A stretch of 7,499 nucleotides of DNA from Deltaproteobacteria bacterium (lineage in GTDB: Bacteria; Desulfobacterota; Desulfobacteria; Desulfobacterales; JAFDHS01): assembly GCA_019308655.1 (NCBI GenBank), contig JAFDHS010000140.1:1-7499 (forward strand), in the 5' to 3' direction. Shown here one piece after another: positions 1 through 6,076 of this stretch. The position numbers and the translations under genes are program-made. The notes beneath the pieces are model-generated. The model did no database searches. It had not been told where the DNA came from and saw only the letters and a list, made by a program, of their open reading frames with translations. Every line of letters begins with the position of its first letter. Positions within the stretch are counted from its first letter, which is position 1.

Positions 1-714
1 AATGTCCTTGCCAACAATGCAGAGAAACTTCAGCTCCCCTTAAAAGAAGTTGATACCATTGTACTCAGCCACGGGCATTACGACCATACCGGCGGATTGG
101 AATACGTGTTGGCCCGGACCAAAAACCCCACACTTTACGTTCATCCTTCCGCCTTCCAACCCAAATACGCATACGACAAGGATGGAACCATTCGGTACAT
201 CGGCATGCCCTATGCAGACGAAGAGAGCATCCGTTCCCGGACAAAAAAATTGATTTGGACGGAAAAACCCACGGAAATCTGCAAAGGTCTTTTTGTTACC
301 GGCCAAGTTCCAAGGGAGACCGAATTTGAAGATACCGGCGGACCCTTTTTCCTGGACAGAAAACTTCAGCAGCCGGACCTTTTACCTGATGATCAGTCCA
401 TCTTCTTTGAATCGTCTCAGGGTACGGTGGTGCTGCTGGGTTGTGCCCATGCCGGTGTGATTAATACGCTCCGATACATCAAAAAGTTGACACAAAACAG
501 ACCCATCCATGCCGTGCTGGGAGGCATGCATCTGGGATCGGCCTCCCGGGAACGTATAGATCAGACAATTGATGGCTTCAGACTGCTTGAGGTTGAACGT
601 CTGGGGCCGGCCCATTGTACCGGTCTGAAAGCCACGGCAGAGCTGTGGGCGGCCTTCCCCGGACAGTGTTTTCCCTGTCAGGTGGGAACACGTTTGATAT
701 TTGAAATGCGATAA
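1..714 (+). CDS. MBL-fold metallo-hydrolase, COG1237-like (5' end missing)
   Basis: The frame is open from base 1, so the start lies upstream of the window; 237 residues are visible and the family usually has about 260-280, so a short N-terminal piece is missing. The metallo-beta-lactamase signature SHGHYDHTGG is encoded at 67-96 (fragment residues 23-32; metal ligands H24, H26, D28, H29). Further expected ligand motifs follow: CAHAGVINTL (H150), GGMHL (H177) and HCTG (H205). This motif set matches the COG1237 branch, which includes proteins annotated as dihydropterin ribofuranosyl-aminobenzene phosphate synthase-like; the real substrate of most bacterial members is unknown. A CxxC (CFPC) lies close to the C-terminus. 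No signal peptide can be judged because the N-terminus is absent. Such hydrolases often sit near NifX/Mrp-type clusters, so a link with the genes at 1912-6779 is possible but inferred. The family call is secure, the function is not. Confidence 0.9.
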   Translation, partial: NVLANNAEKLQLPLKEVDTIVLSHGHYDHTGGLEYVLARTKNPTLYVHPSAFQPKYAYDKDGTIRYIGMPYADEESIRSRTKKLIWTEKPTEICKGLFVTGQVPRETEFEDTGGPFFLDRKLQQPDLLPDDQSIFFESSQGTVVLLGCAHAGVINTLRYIKKLTQNRPIHAVLGGMHLGSASRERIDQTIDGFRLLEVERLGPAHCTGLKATAELWAAFPGQCFPCQVGTRLIFEMR

Positions 715-736
715 ACCTGAAAAAGGCACCTTAGAT

Positions 737-778
737 CACTTCACGCTCTTTTAAATTCACTTCACGCTCTTTTAAATT
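737..778. repeat. Perfect 2 x 21-bp tandem repeat
   Basis: Two identical adjacent 21-base units, 737-757 and 758-778, each beginning CACTTCACGCTC and ending TTTTAAATT. They lie in the 109-base spacer between the hydrolase and the DUF89 gene, ending 45 bases before the latter's start codon. The unit has no strong self-complementarity. It could be a duplicated regulator site or a replication-slippage duplication; the sequence does not decide. Confidence 0.9.
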
Positions 779-823
779 TTTGCCGTAAAAGCACAAATTT
801 CAAAATTAAACCAAGGAACTTAC

Positions 824-1669
824 ATGCGAACCTATCTTGACTGTCTGCCCTGTTTTTTAAATCAAGCGCTCCGGGCGGGACGAATTGCAACTGATGATGA
901 AGAAAAGATAAAACAACTATTGGATGAAGTAGGAAGAATGATCGGCAAGATTCCCCTTGAAAACACCCCGCCGGAAACCGGACGATTAGTATACCGAAAG
1001 GTAGGGGAGATTACAGGAAAACCCGACCCCTACAAAGAGATAAAGAAAGAAAGCACCCAAAAATGTATGGCATTATATCCTTCTTTAAAAAAGAAAGTTG
1101 AAATGTCCGACGATAAACTTCTTACTGCCATAAGAATCGCCATTGCGGGAAATGTTATAGACTTTGGTGTTGACAGGCGCTTCAATATCCGGGAAGAAAT
1201 CGACAACGCACTTAAAAATAATTTTGCAGTATGCGACTACGACAAATTCAGGACCCTTTTGGATAAAACCGATGAAATTTTATACATTGGTGATAATGCA
1301 GGGGAATGTGTTTTTGATAGAATTCTGATAGAGGAAATGAAAAAACCTGTCACATATATCGTCAGGAATGTTCCTGTCATTAATGATGCAACCTATGAAG
1401 ACGCTGTCCAGGCAGGTATTGACAAGGTCGCAACCCTATTATCATCCGGGACCGACGCGCCCGGAACCATCCTGAATACATGCAGTGCGGAATTCAAGAA
1501 AGTGTATGACAATTCAAAATTCATCATCAGCAAGGGACAGGGAAATTATGAGGCCCTTTCCAATGAAAAACGGCCCATATTCTTTCTGTTAAAAGTCAAG
1601 TGCCATGTGATCGCTAAGGATATTGGTGTTAATGAAGGTGATCTCATATTGAAAGGGATTAATATATAA
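824..1669 (+). CDS. DUF89 / ARMT1-like metal-dependent phosphatase
   Basis: Encodes 281 residues, normal for short prokaryotic DUF89 proteins. The ATG at 824 is preceded by AAGGAA (813-818) at five bases. Recognisable features in order: an N-terminal CxxC (C7, C10, in DCLPC) typical of the subfamily with paired cysteines; IAGNVIDFG (107-115); YIGDNAGE (154-161), whose Asp157 and Asn158 are expected metal ligands; RNVPVINDAT (181-190) with Asp188; GQGNYE (238-243); and LKVKC (256-260). The family is known for metal-dependent phosphatases, proposed to act as damage-control enzymes on harmful phosphometabolites; the substrate here cannot be read from sequence. It is probably cytoplasmic, with no signal peptide or membrane segment. 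The gene is visibly richer in A/T codons than the cluster downstream. It is followed by a palindrome and a separate promoter, so it is probably not co-transcribed with the 1912-6779 genes. Confidence 0.9.
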   Translation: MRTYLDCLPCFLNQALRAGRIATDDEEKIKQLLDEVGRMIGKIPLENTPPETGRLVYRKVGEITGKPDPYKEIKKESTQKCMALYPSLKKKVEMSDDKLLTAIRIAIAGNVIDFGVDRRFNIREEIDNALKNNFAVCDYDKFRTLLDKTDEILYIGDNAGECVFDRILIEEMKKPVTYIVRNVPVINDATYEDAVQAGIDKVATLLSSGTDAPGTILNTCSAEFKKVYDNSKFIISKGQGNYEALSNEKRPIFFLLKVKCHVIAKDIGVNEGDLILKGINI

Positions 1670-1676
1670 GCGCCGT

Positions 1677-1700
1677 AGGGGCGAATAATTATTCGCCCCT
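1677..1700. repeat. Perfect 24-bp palindrome, REP-like
   Basis: The half-site AGGGGCGAATAA is followed directly by its exact reverse complement, and the outer G1675/C1702 also pair. It begins eight bases after the DUF89 stop codon. It could act as a bidirectional transcription barrier, but no T-run follows on either strand, so it is not a classic intrinsic terminator. Palindromes with a GTAGGGGCGAAT core are, from memory, dispersed intergenic repeats in many bacterial genomes; that part is recall, not something seen here. Confidence 0.8.
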
Positions 1701-1712
1701 GCAATAATTCCA

Positions 1713-1736
1713 CAGGGTCTCACAAAAGCGACCCTG
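1713..1736 (+). other. Small inverted repeat (hairpin)
   Basis: CAGGGTC (1713-1719) and GACCCTG (1730-1736) form a perfect 7-bp stem around a 10-base loop, just after the larger palindrome. No T-tract follows. Together the two hairpins may end or stabilise the DUF89 transcript. Alternatively this one could be an operator; there is no evidence for either. Confidence 0.45.
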
Positions 1737-1862
1737 ACAAAGCATATAGTCGCATCAATACGACTCATCCCATAGATTTTCTTCCTTTCTATTATCTCAA
1801 TATTTTTTTAAATATCTGATAATAAATCATTTTAGATTTAAGCAAAGAAATTAATCTTATAT

Positions 1863-1878
1863 TGGCACACAAGTTGCT
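1863..1878 (+). promoter_or_regulatory. Sigma-54 (RpoN) -24/-12 promoter
   Basis: TGGCACACAAGTTGCT matches the sigma-54 consensus TGGCAC-N5-TTGCW at every fixed position. The GG (1864-1865) and GC (1876-1877) are separated by exactly ten bases, as required. The predicted transcription start is about 1889, roughly 23 bases before the ATG at 1912, leaving a short leader that contains the ribosome site AGGAGG (1896-1901). The site heads the NifX-to-CGGC cluster, so that cluster probably needs an enhancer-binding activator and ATP-driven promoter opening. No activator gene lies in the window. The upstream DNA (about 1795-1860) is strongly AT-rich, suitable for bending. Confidence 0.85.
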
Positions 1879-1911
1879 GTATCCTTTTTAGCAAAAGGAG
1901 GCGAATCAGAA

Positions 1912-2256
1912 ATGAGAGTGGCTCTGAGCGTTTGGGAGAATCGGATTTCTCCGGTATTTGATTCCGCACGCATGCTGCTTATCACTGATCTTGAAAACAA
2001 AGTGGTAACCGGCAGATACTATGAACCTTTTTCTTCCGAGGTGCCCATGAAGCGGGCCGCGAAGCTATCGGATCTGGGTGTAAAAATTTTGATCTGTGGT
2101 GCCGTCTCACAGCCGCTCGCCCATATGATAGAGGGTTACGGTATCCGGATCATCCCGTTTGTGCGGGGTAAGGTGGACCAGGTACTCCGAGCCTATCTAA
2201 AGGAGGTCCTGTCTACCCCGAATTTCCGGATGCCGGGATGCAAAGACAGGCTGTAA
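1912..2256 (+). CDS. NifB/NifX-family (dinitrogenase Fe-Mo cofactor domain) protein
   Basis: A 114-residue, single-domain member of the Fe-Mo-cofactor-binding fold shared by NifX, NafY, the NifB C-terminus and MTH1175-like proteins. It starts MRVALSVWENRISPVFD, the usual first strand and ISPVFD turn; ILICGAVSQPLAHM (about residues 60-73) is the matching central strand-helix. The C-terminus is short and ends with MPGC. Family members carry or hold metal-sulfur clusters: FeMo-co precursors in nitrogen fixers, or a Mo-Cu cluster in the D. vulgaris orange protein. No nitrogenase gene is present, so an ORP-like role is more likely than nitrogen fixation. The ATG is preceded by AGGAGG (1896-1901) ten bases upstream. 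It is first in the cluster, directly behind the sigma-54 promoter, and 39 bases before the next gene. The family call is firm; the cofactor is unknown. Confidence 0.88.
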   Translation: MRVALSVWENRISPVFDSARMLLITDLENKVVTGRYYEPFSSEVPMKRAAKLSDLGVKILICGAVSQPLAHMIEGYGIRIIPFVRGKVDQVLRAYLKEVLSTPNFRMPGCKDRL

Positions 2257-2295
2257 AAATAAATAATTTCACAACCCAGAAGAAAGGAGGATATT

Positions 2296-2646
2296 ATGCC
2301 AGGTGGAGATGGAACAGGTCCCGCAGGAATGGGACCCATGACAGGACGAGGGGCAGGTTATTGTGCCGGATCTTCGGCACCCGCATTCGCGAGTCCGGCT
2401 TTTGGACGGGGTTTCGGCCGCGGTTTGGGTTTGGGGTTCCGGGGAGGCCGGGGCCGACGTTGGGCACCTCCCCAAGCCGCCTATGGCCATGCTTACGGCG
2501 CACCGTATGCAGGCCCTTATGGAGCGACACCAACACGTCAACAAGAAAACGAAGCGCTTCAAAACCAGGCGGAATATCTTGAAGAGTCCCTTGAAGGGAT
2601 CAAAAAACAAATCGCTGAACTCGAAGCGAAAAAAACAATGGAGTAA
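2296..2646 (+). CDS. DUF5320 family protein (Gly-rich head, coiled-coil tail)
   Basis: Encodes 116 residues. The N-terminus (MPGGDGTGPAGMGPMTGRG) is the hallmark of DUF5320, small proteins that repeatedly neighbour NifX and MinD/Mrp-type ATPase genes in anaerobes. Residues 1-80 are rich in Gly, Arg, Ala and Tyr with no clear globular fold; C23 is the only cysteine. Residues 81-114 (QQENEALQNQAEYLEE onward) form an amphipathic helix, probably a coiled coil. The head could be an unfolded binding arm and the tail an oligomerisation or partner-docking segment; both are inference, since no biochemical role for the family is known to me. The start is fixed by a strong AAGGAGG (2284-2290) five bases before the ATG. 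Several other frames are open over this GC-rich stretch, but only this one gives family-like sequence. Confidence 0.85.
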   Translation: MPGGDGTGPAGMGPMTGRGAGYCAGSSAPAFASPAFGRGFGRGLGLGFRGGRGRRWAPPQAAYGHAYGAPYAGPYGATPTRQQENEALQNQAEYLEESLEGIKKQIAELEAKKTME

Positions 2647-2649
2647 CCC

Positions 2650-2671
2650 CCCTGCGTACCTGAAGGCAGGG
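2650..2671 (+). other. Hairpin after the DUF5320 gene
   Basis: CCCTGC (2650-2655) pairs perfectly with GCAGGG (2666-2671) around a 10-base loop, four bases after the stop codon. It stands directly before a larger hairpin at 2680-2715. There is no T-run, so a role in transcript stability or processing is more likely than termination. Confidence 0.45.
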
Positions 2672-2679
2672 TAATGCCA

Positions 2680-2715
2680 TAAGATAAACCGCCTGAAAAT
2701 CGGCGGTTTATCTTA
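2680..2715. terminator. Strong hairpin, possible partial terminator inside the cluster
   Basis: TAAGATAAACCGCC (2680-2693) and GGCGGTTTATCTTA (2702-2715) form a perfect 14-bp stem with an 8-base loop. It lies between the DUF5320 stop and the radical SAM start at 2733. The 3' side has A/T bases but no clear U-tract, so termination, if any, may be incomplete. It could lower expression of the enzyme genes relative to the two small proteins, or protect the upstream mRNA 3' end. The hairpin itself is certain; its function is inferred. Confidence 0.55.
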
Positions 2716-2732
2716 ATTAACGGAAAAAAATC

Positions 2733-3674
2733 ATGAAGAAAAAGTATCGCTATTTATTCGGACCGGTTCCTTCGCGTCGCTTCGGACGATCGCTGGGCGT
2801 CGATCTGACTCCCTTCAAAACATGCACGCTTGATTGTGTTTTCTGCCAGTTGGGACGAACCCTCAAAAAGACGATCACACGCAAAGAATATGTTCCCACG
2901 GAGGCCGTGCTTGCCGAACTTGAAGACTGGATGAAAACAGACGGTGAAGCGGACTTTATAACCCTTTCCGGTTCCGGAGAGCCGACACTCCATTCGCGTT
3001 TTGGAGAAGTGCTTGAATTCATCCGTGCAAACACCACAATTCCTGCCGTGCTCTTAACCAACGGTACCCTGCTGCATCTTCCGGAAGTACGGGATGCGGC
3101 CGCTCATGCCCAAGTGGTCAAGGTTTCCCTGAGTGCCTGGAACCAGATTTCCTATGGGTGGGTAAACCGACCTCATCCGCAATTGCAGTTTGATCAATTG
3201 GTTGAAGGCCAAAAGGCATTTCGTGCCCAATTCAAAGGAAAATTATGGATGGAGGTATTCCTGATCGGCGGAATGAACTCAATGCCTGCCGATGTCCAAA
3301 AAATTGCCGCCGGCGCAAAACAAATCAACCCGGACCGCATTCAACTGAATACAAGTGTTCGTCCTCCGGCAGAGGAATTTGCCACGGCCCTGTCCAAAGA
3401 ACGCATGACAGCGCTGACCCATTTGTTTGACCCGGAAGCGGAGATCATTGCCGAGTTCAGTTCAAAGCATATAAAAGAAGTGCAGGCAAACGAAGAGACG
3501 ATTTTTTCCATGTTGAAACGCCGTCCGTGCACGTCGGAACAGATTTCCGAAGTATTCGGCATGCATCTCAATGAGGTATCTAAATATCTTGGAAAACTGA
3601 TGCGGAACGGACAAATCCATGTGGAACGCGAAAATAGTTCCGTATTCTACGCTGCGGCCGGCAATAACAAATAA
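2733..3674 (+). CDS. Radical SAM protein, COG0731-like, with C-terminal winged helix
   Basis: Encodes 313 residues. It opens with YLFGPVPSRRFGRSLGVDL (7-25), the signature of the COG0731 radical SAM family. The SAM-binding [4Fe-4S] motif CxxxCxxC follows as C31, C35, C38 (CTLDCVFC), and SGSGEPT (79-85) corresponds to the GGE-type SAM-contact motif. After the barrel, residues about 255-306 (TIFSMLKRRP ... SSVFYA) look like a winged-helix domain. COG0731 is named after wyosine (tRNA imidazoG) synthetases, but bacterial members in such clusters are functionally uncharacterised, so a tRNA role should not be assumed. Context suggests it modifies a cluster partner or helps make the metal cofactor. 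The ATG at 2733 has only a weak ribosome site (ACGGAAA) and follows a strong hairpin, so translation may be lower than for neighbours. Thirty-two bases separate it from the ATPase gene. Confidence 0.88.
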   Translation: MKKKYRYLFGPVPSRRFGRSLGVDLTPFKTCTLDCVFCQLGRTLKKTITRKEYVPTEAVLAELEDWMKTDGEADFITLSGSGEPTLHSRFGEVLEFIRANTTIPAVLLTNGTLLHLPEVRDAAAHAQVVKVSLSAWNQISYGWVNRPHPQLQFDQLVEGQKAFRAQFKGKLWMEVFLIGGMNSMPADVQKIAAGAKQINPDRIQLNTSVRPPAEEFATALSKERMTALTHLFDPEAEIIAEFSSKHIKEVQANEETIFSMLKRRPCTSEQISEVFGMHLNEVSKYLGKLMRNGQIHVERENSSVFYAAAGNNK

Positions 3675-3706
3675 AAATACCCAAACCCAAACAGGAGATT
3701 TTTTTA

Positions 3707-5527
3707 ATGATCATAACAATTGCCAGTGGCAAAGGCGGGACCGGCAAAACTACCTTTTCCGTCAATATGGCCCATGCACTGGCTGATAACGGACATACGG
3801 TCAGACTCCTTGATTGTGACGTTGAGGAACCCAACGATCATCTGTTTATTCAACCGGAATTCACCGAAAAAGAGCCCGTTAAAGTAATGAAACCGGCGTG
3901 GGATGAAAGCTTGTGCACAGGCTGCGGCGAGTGCGCCTCGGCGTGTCATTACAACGCCATCGCGGTTATAAAAGGCGAGGTATTGATCTTCAACGAGCTC
4001 TGCCATTCCTGCGGAGTATGTTCCTATGTATGCCCGGAAAAGGCGCTGACCGAAAAGCCCGTCGTAATCGGATACGTTGAAGCGGCACCGGAAAACCGGC
4101 CGTTCTTTTTCGCACATGGAACCTTGAACATCGCGGAAGCCATGGCGCCTGCCATTATTCGAAATGTAAAAAATCATATTGACCCGAATGCCATTAATAT
4201 TCTTGATGCTTCACCGGGCACGTCCTGCCCGGTGGTCGAAACCACTACGGATTCGGACGCGGCTGTTATGGTAACGGAACCGACCCCTTTCGGACTGAAT
4301 GATCTCAAGCTGGCCGTGGGGCTGGCGCTCAAAAAAAAGGTGCCGACAGGTATTGTGATCAACCGATCGGATGGAACGGACACGATCATTACCGACTATG
4401 CCGAACGCATCGGAGTTCCCATTTTGGGTAGAATTCCGTTCAGTCGTGAGTATGCCGAGGCGTATTCCAGAGGAGAAATTCTAACGGACCGATTCCCTGA
4501 ATTAAAAGAGAATCTCCTTACAATTTTTGACCATATTCCCCGGTTGGCCAAAACCGTCCCCCCTGCCCCGCCCGAGGATGAAACGTTAACCGTAAATACG
4601 GAATCAGTACCGTCTTTTTCTGCCGGAAATGCAACGGACTACAAGGAGATCACAATTATCAGCGGCAAGGGCGGTACGGGGAAAACCACAGTCGTCAGTT
4701 CCCTGGCCATGCTTGCCGACAGTAAGGTACTGGCGGATAACGATGTGGATGCCGCAGACCTTCATTTGCTGATCACGCCGACGGTCATGGAAGCCCATGA
4801 TTTTGTCGGCGGAGAAAAAGCGATGATTGATGCCTCAAAATGTACCGGCTGCGGTCAATGTGCCGAAAGCTGCCATTTTAAAGCGATCCGCTGTGACGGC
4901 CCGCTGAATGACCAGGGAAAGGCCACCTGCCAAGTGGATGAACTGGCCTGTGAAGGCTGCGGTTTGTGTGGATACATATGCGATGATGAGGCCGTAAGCG
5001 CCCGGCCCAATGTGGTGGGCAAATGGTATATATCGAGAACGGACTATGGCCCCATGGCCCATGCCCGGCTGGATATTGCCGAAGAAAATTCAGGGCGGCT
5101 TGTCACCCAGGTGCGTAATGTCGCCGTAGACCTTGCCAAGGAGTTCAAAAAAGAATACATTCTCGGTGATGGTCCTCCCGGAACCGGTTGTCCGGTCATC
5201 GCTTCCGTAAGCGGAGCGGACCGGGTACTGATTGTTACCGAACCAACGGTTTCCGGTGTTCACGACATGGAGCGGGTCCTTGGTCTGACAAAGCATTTTA
5301 ACATCCCGGCACTTATTGTCATCAACAAGGCCGACCTCAATACCGAACAGAGCAAGCGGATTAAAAGCATTGCCAAACAAATGGGGTCCCGCGTTATTGC
5401 CGAGATACCTTTTGATCGAAATGTGAATGATGCACTGATGGCCGGAAAAACCGTTATTGAATACGGCAGGGGACCGGCCTTTGAGGCCATGCACGACATC
5501 TGGAATACGCTTAAAAAAGAACTTTAA
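3707..5527 (+). CDS. Fused tandem MinD/Mrp-type ATPase with two inserted 2[4Fe-4S] ferredoxin domains
   Basis: A 606-residue protein made of two copies of the same architecture. Copy 1 (about 1-282): deviant Walker A SGKGGTGKTT (7-16), DCDVEEPN (36-43), ferredoxin cysteines C70/C73/C76/C80 and C99/C102/C105/C109, then DASPGTSCPVV (167-177). Copy 2 (about 314-606): SGKGGTGKTT (319-328), DNDVDAADLHL (344-354), C379/C382/C385/C389 and C415/C418/C421/C425, then DGPPGTGCPVI (488-498). All catalytic and cluster residues are intact in both. A Pro/Thr/Ser-rich linker (about 283-312) joins them. Such ATPases are normally encoded by two adjacent genes, as in the D. vulgaris orp region; here one chain would make an intramolecular version of the MinD-type dimer. 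Likely role: ATP-dependent handling of Fe-S or Mo clusters for the NifX-type proteins. The start is set by AGGAGA (3693-3698). Cytoplasmic. Confidence 0.93.
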   Translation: MIITIASGKGGTGKTTFSVNMAHALADNGHTVRLLDCDVEEPNDHLFIQPEFTEKEPVKVMKPAWDESLCTGCGECASACHYNAIAVIKGEVLIFNELCHSCGVCSYVCPEKALTEKPVVIGYVEAAPENRPFFFAHGTLNIAEAMAPAIIRNVKNHIDPNAINILDASPGTSCPVVETTTDSDAAVMVTEPTPFGLNDLKLAVGLALKKKVPTGIVINRSDGTDTIITDYAERIGVPILGRIPFSREYAEAYSRGEILTDRFPELKENLLTIFDHIPRLAKTVPPAPPEDETLTVNTESVPSFSAGNATDYKEITIISGKGGTGKTTVVSSLAMLADSKVLADNDVDAADLHLLITPTVMEAHDFVGGEKAMIDASKCTGCGQCAESCHFKAIRCDGPLNDQGKATCQVDELACEGCGLCGYICDDEAVSARPNVVGKWYISRTDYGPMAHARLDIAEENSGRLVTQVRNVAVDLAKEFKKEYILGDGPPGTGCPVIASVSGADRVLIVTEPTVSGVHDMERVLGLTKHFNIPALIVINKADLNTEQSKRIKSIAKQMGSRVIAEIPFDRNVNDALMAGKTVIEYGRGPAFEAMHDIWNTLKKEL

Positions 5528-5581
5528 TCCAATAGGTAAACAAAAACTGCTGAAAAAAGTACTAATATACAGGAGAAAAAT

Positions 5582-6055
5582 ATGAAACTCGCAGTCAGCT
5601 CCACCGGCCCCGGCCTCGATGATGCGGTAGAAAGTCGTTTCGGACGTTGCGCTTATTTTTTGATTATCGATCCGGACACCATGGAATTTGAAGCACTTCC
5701 AAACCCCAATATTACACAGGGCGGCGGCGCGGGAATTCAGTCGGCCCAGCTCATGGCTGAAAAAAATGTAACGGTCGTACTGACCGGAAATTGTGGTCCC
5801 AACGCCTTCCAGACTTTCGGTGCAGCCGGAATTCAGGTGATTACCGGAATCAGCGGCCAGGTACGACAGGCTGTTGAACAATATAAATCCGGTGCACTGG
5901 CCAAGTCATCCGAACCCAATGTACAAAGCCATTTTGGTATGGGCGGCGGCGGCGGTCGCGGTATGGGCGGGGTCGCGGTATGGGCGGAGGCGGCGGTCGC
6001 GGTATGGGCGGCGGCGGAAGGTCCCGTTAAAACAGCACAACCCAAGACCGGATGA
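5582..6055 (+). CDS. NifX-family protein with Gly-rich tail, apparently frameshifted near the C-terminus
   Basis: As read, 157 residues. Residues 1-105 are a complete NifX/MTH1175-like cofactor-binding domain: MKLAVSSTGPGLDD, SRFGRCAYFLIID (18-30, C23), GGGAGIQSAQLM (47-58), VVLTGNCGPNAF (65-76, C71) and an ending helix. A tail of Gly, Arg and Met begins at 119 (GMGGGGGRGMGG). After about residue 130 the frame turns into VAVWAEAAVAVWAAAEG, which is the same DNA repeat read one base off. In the neighbouring frame, bases 5971-6030 continue Gly-Arg-Gly-Met repeats and end RSR at TAA (6028-6030), so the native protein was probably about 149 residues. Either one base is missing near 5969-5972 or the assembly is wrong there. 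The cofactor domain is unaffected. The start is supported by AGGAGA (5571-5576). Likely a cofactor-carrier partner of the preceding ATPase. Confidence 0.85.
   Translation: MKLAVSSTGPGLDDAVESRFGRCAYFLIIDPDTMEFEALPNPNITQGGGAGIQSAQLMAEKNVTVVLTGNCGPNAFQTFGAAGIQVITGISGQVRQAVEQYKSGALAKSSEPNVQSHFGMGGGGGRGMGGVAVWAEAAVAVWAAAEGPVKTAQPKTG
5954..6011 (+). repeat. Three copies of a 17-bp GC-rich coding repeat
   Basis: GGTCGCGGTATGGGCGG occurs exactly at 5954-5970, 5971-5987 and 5995-6011. It encodes Gly-Arg-Gly-Met-Gly in the frame of copy 1. Copies 2 and 3 are 24 bases apart (in phase with each other), but copies 1 and 2 are 17 bases apart (out of phase). This locates the frame break between copies 1 and 2. 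Confidence 0.9.
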
Positions 6056-6076
6056 GATTTAAAGAGGAGGCAGCTG

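Noticed and set aside
97..714. TTG at 97 as start of the first hydrolase gene
   Set aside because: The frame is open to base 1, and the metal-binding motif SHGHYDHTGG is encoded before 97, so the true start is outside the window.
2199..2206. Internal TAAAGGAG-type ribosome site within the first NifX gene
   Set aside because: No suitable start codon with a meaningful frame follows at proper distance; chance match in coding sequence.
2238..2582. Overlapping plus-strand open frame across the DUF5320 gene
   Set aside because: Arg/Gly-rich translation typical of a GC-rich shadow frame; the frame starting at 2296 has the DUF5320 signature and the better ribosome site.
3704..4177. 157-codon minus-strand open frame
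   Set aside because: Antisense to the first ATPase half, whose motifs are fully intact; the translation resembles no family.
5090..5881. Long 263-codon open frame on the minus strand
   Set aside because: It lies antisense to the ATPase and the second NifX gene, has no family character and no supporting ribosome site; it is a shadow of the coding strand.
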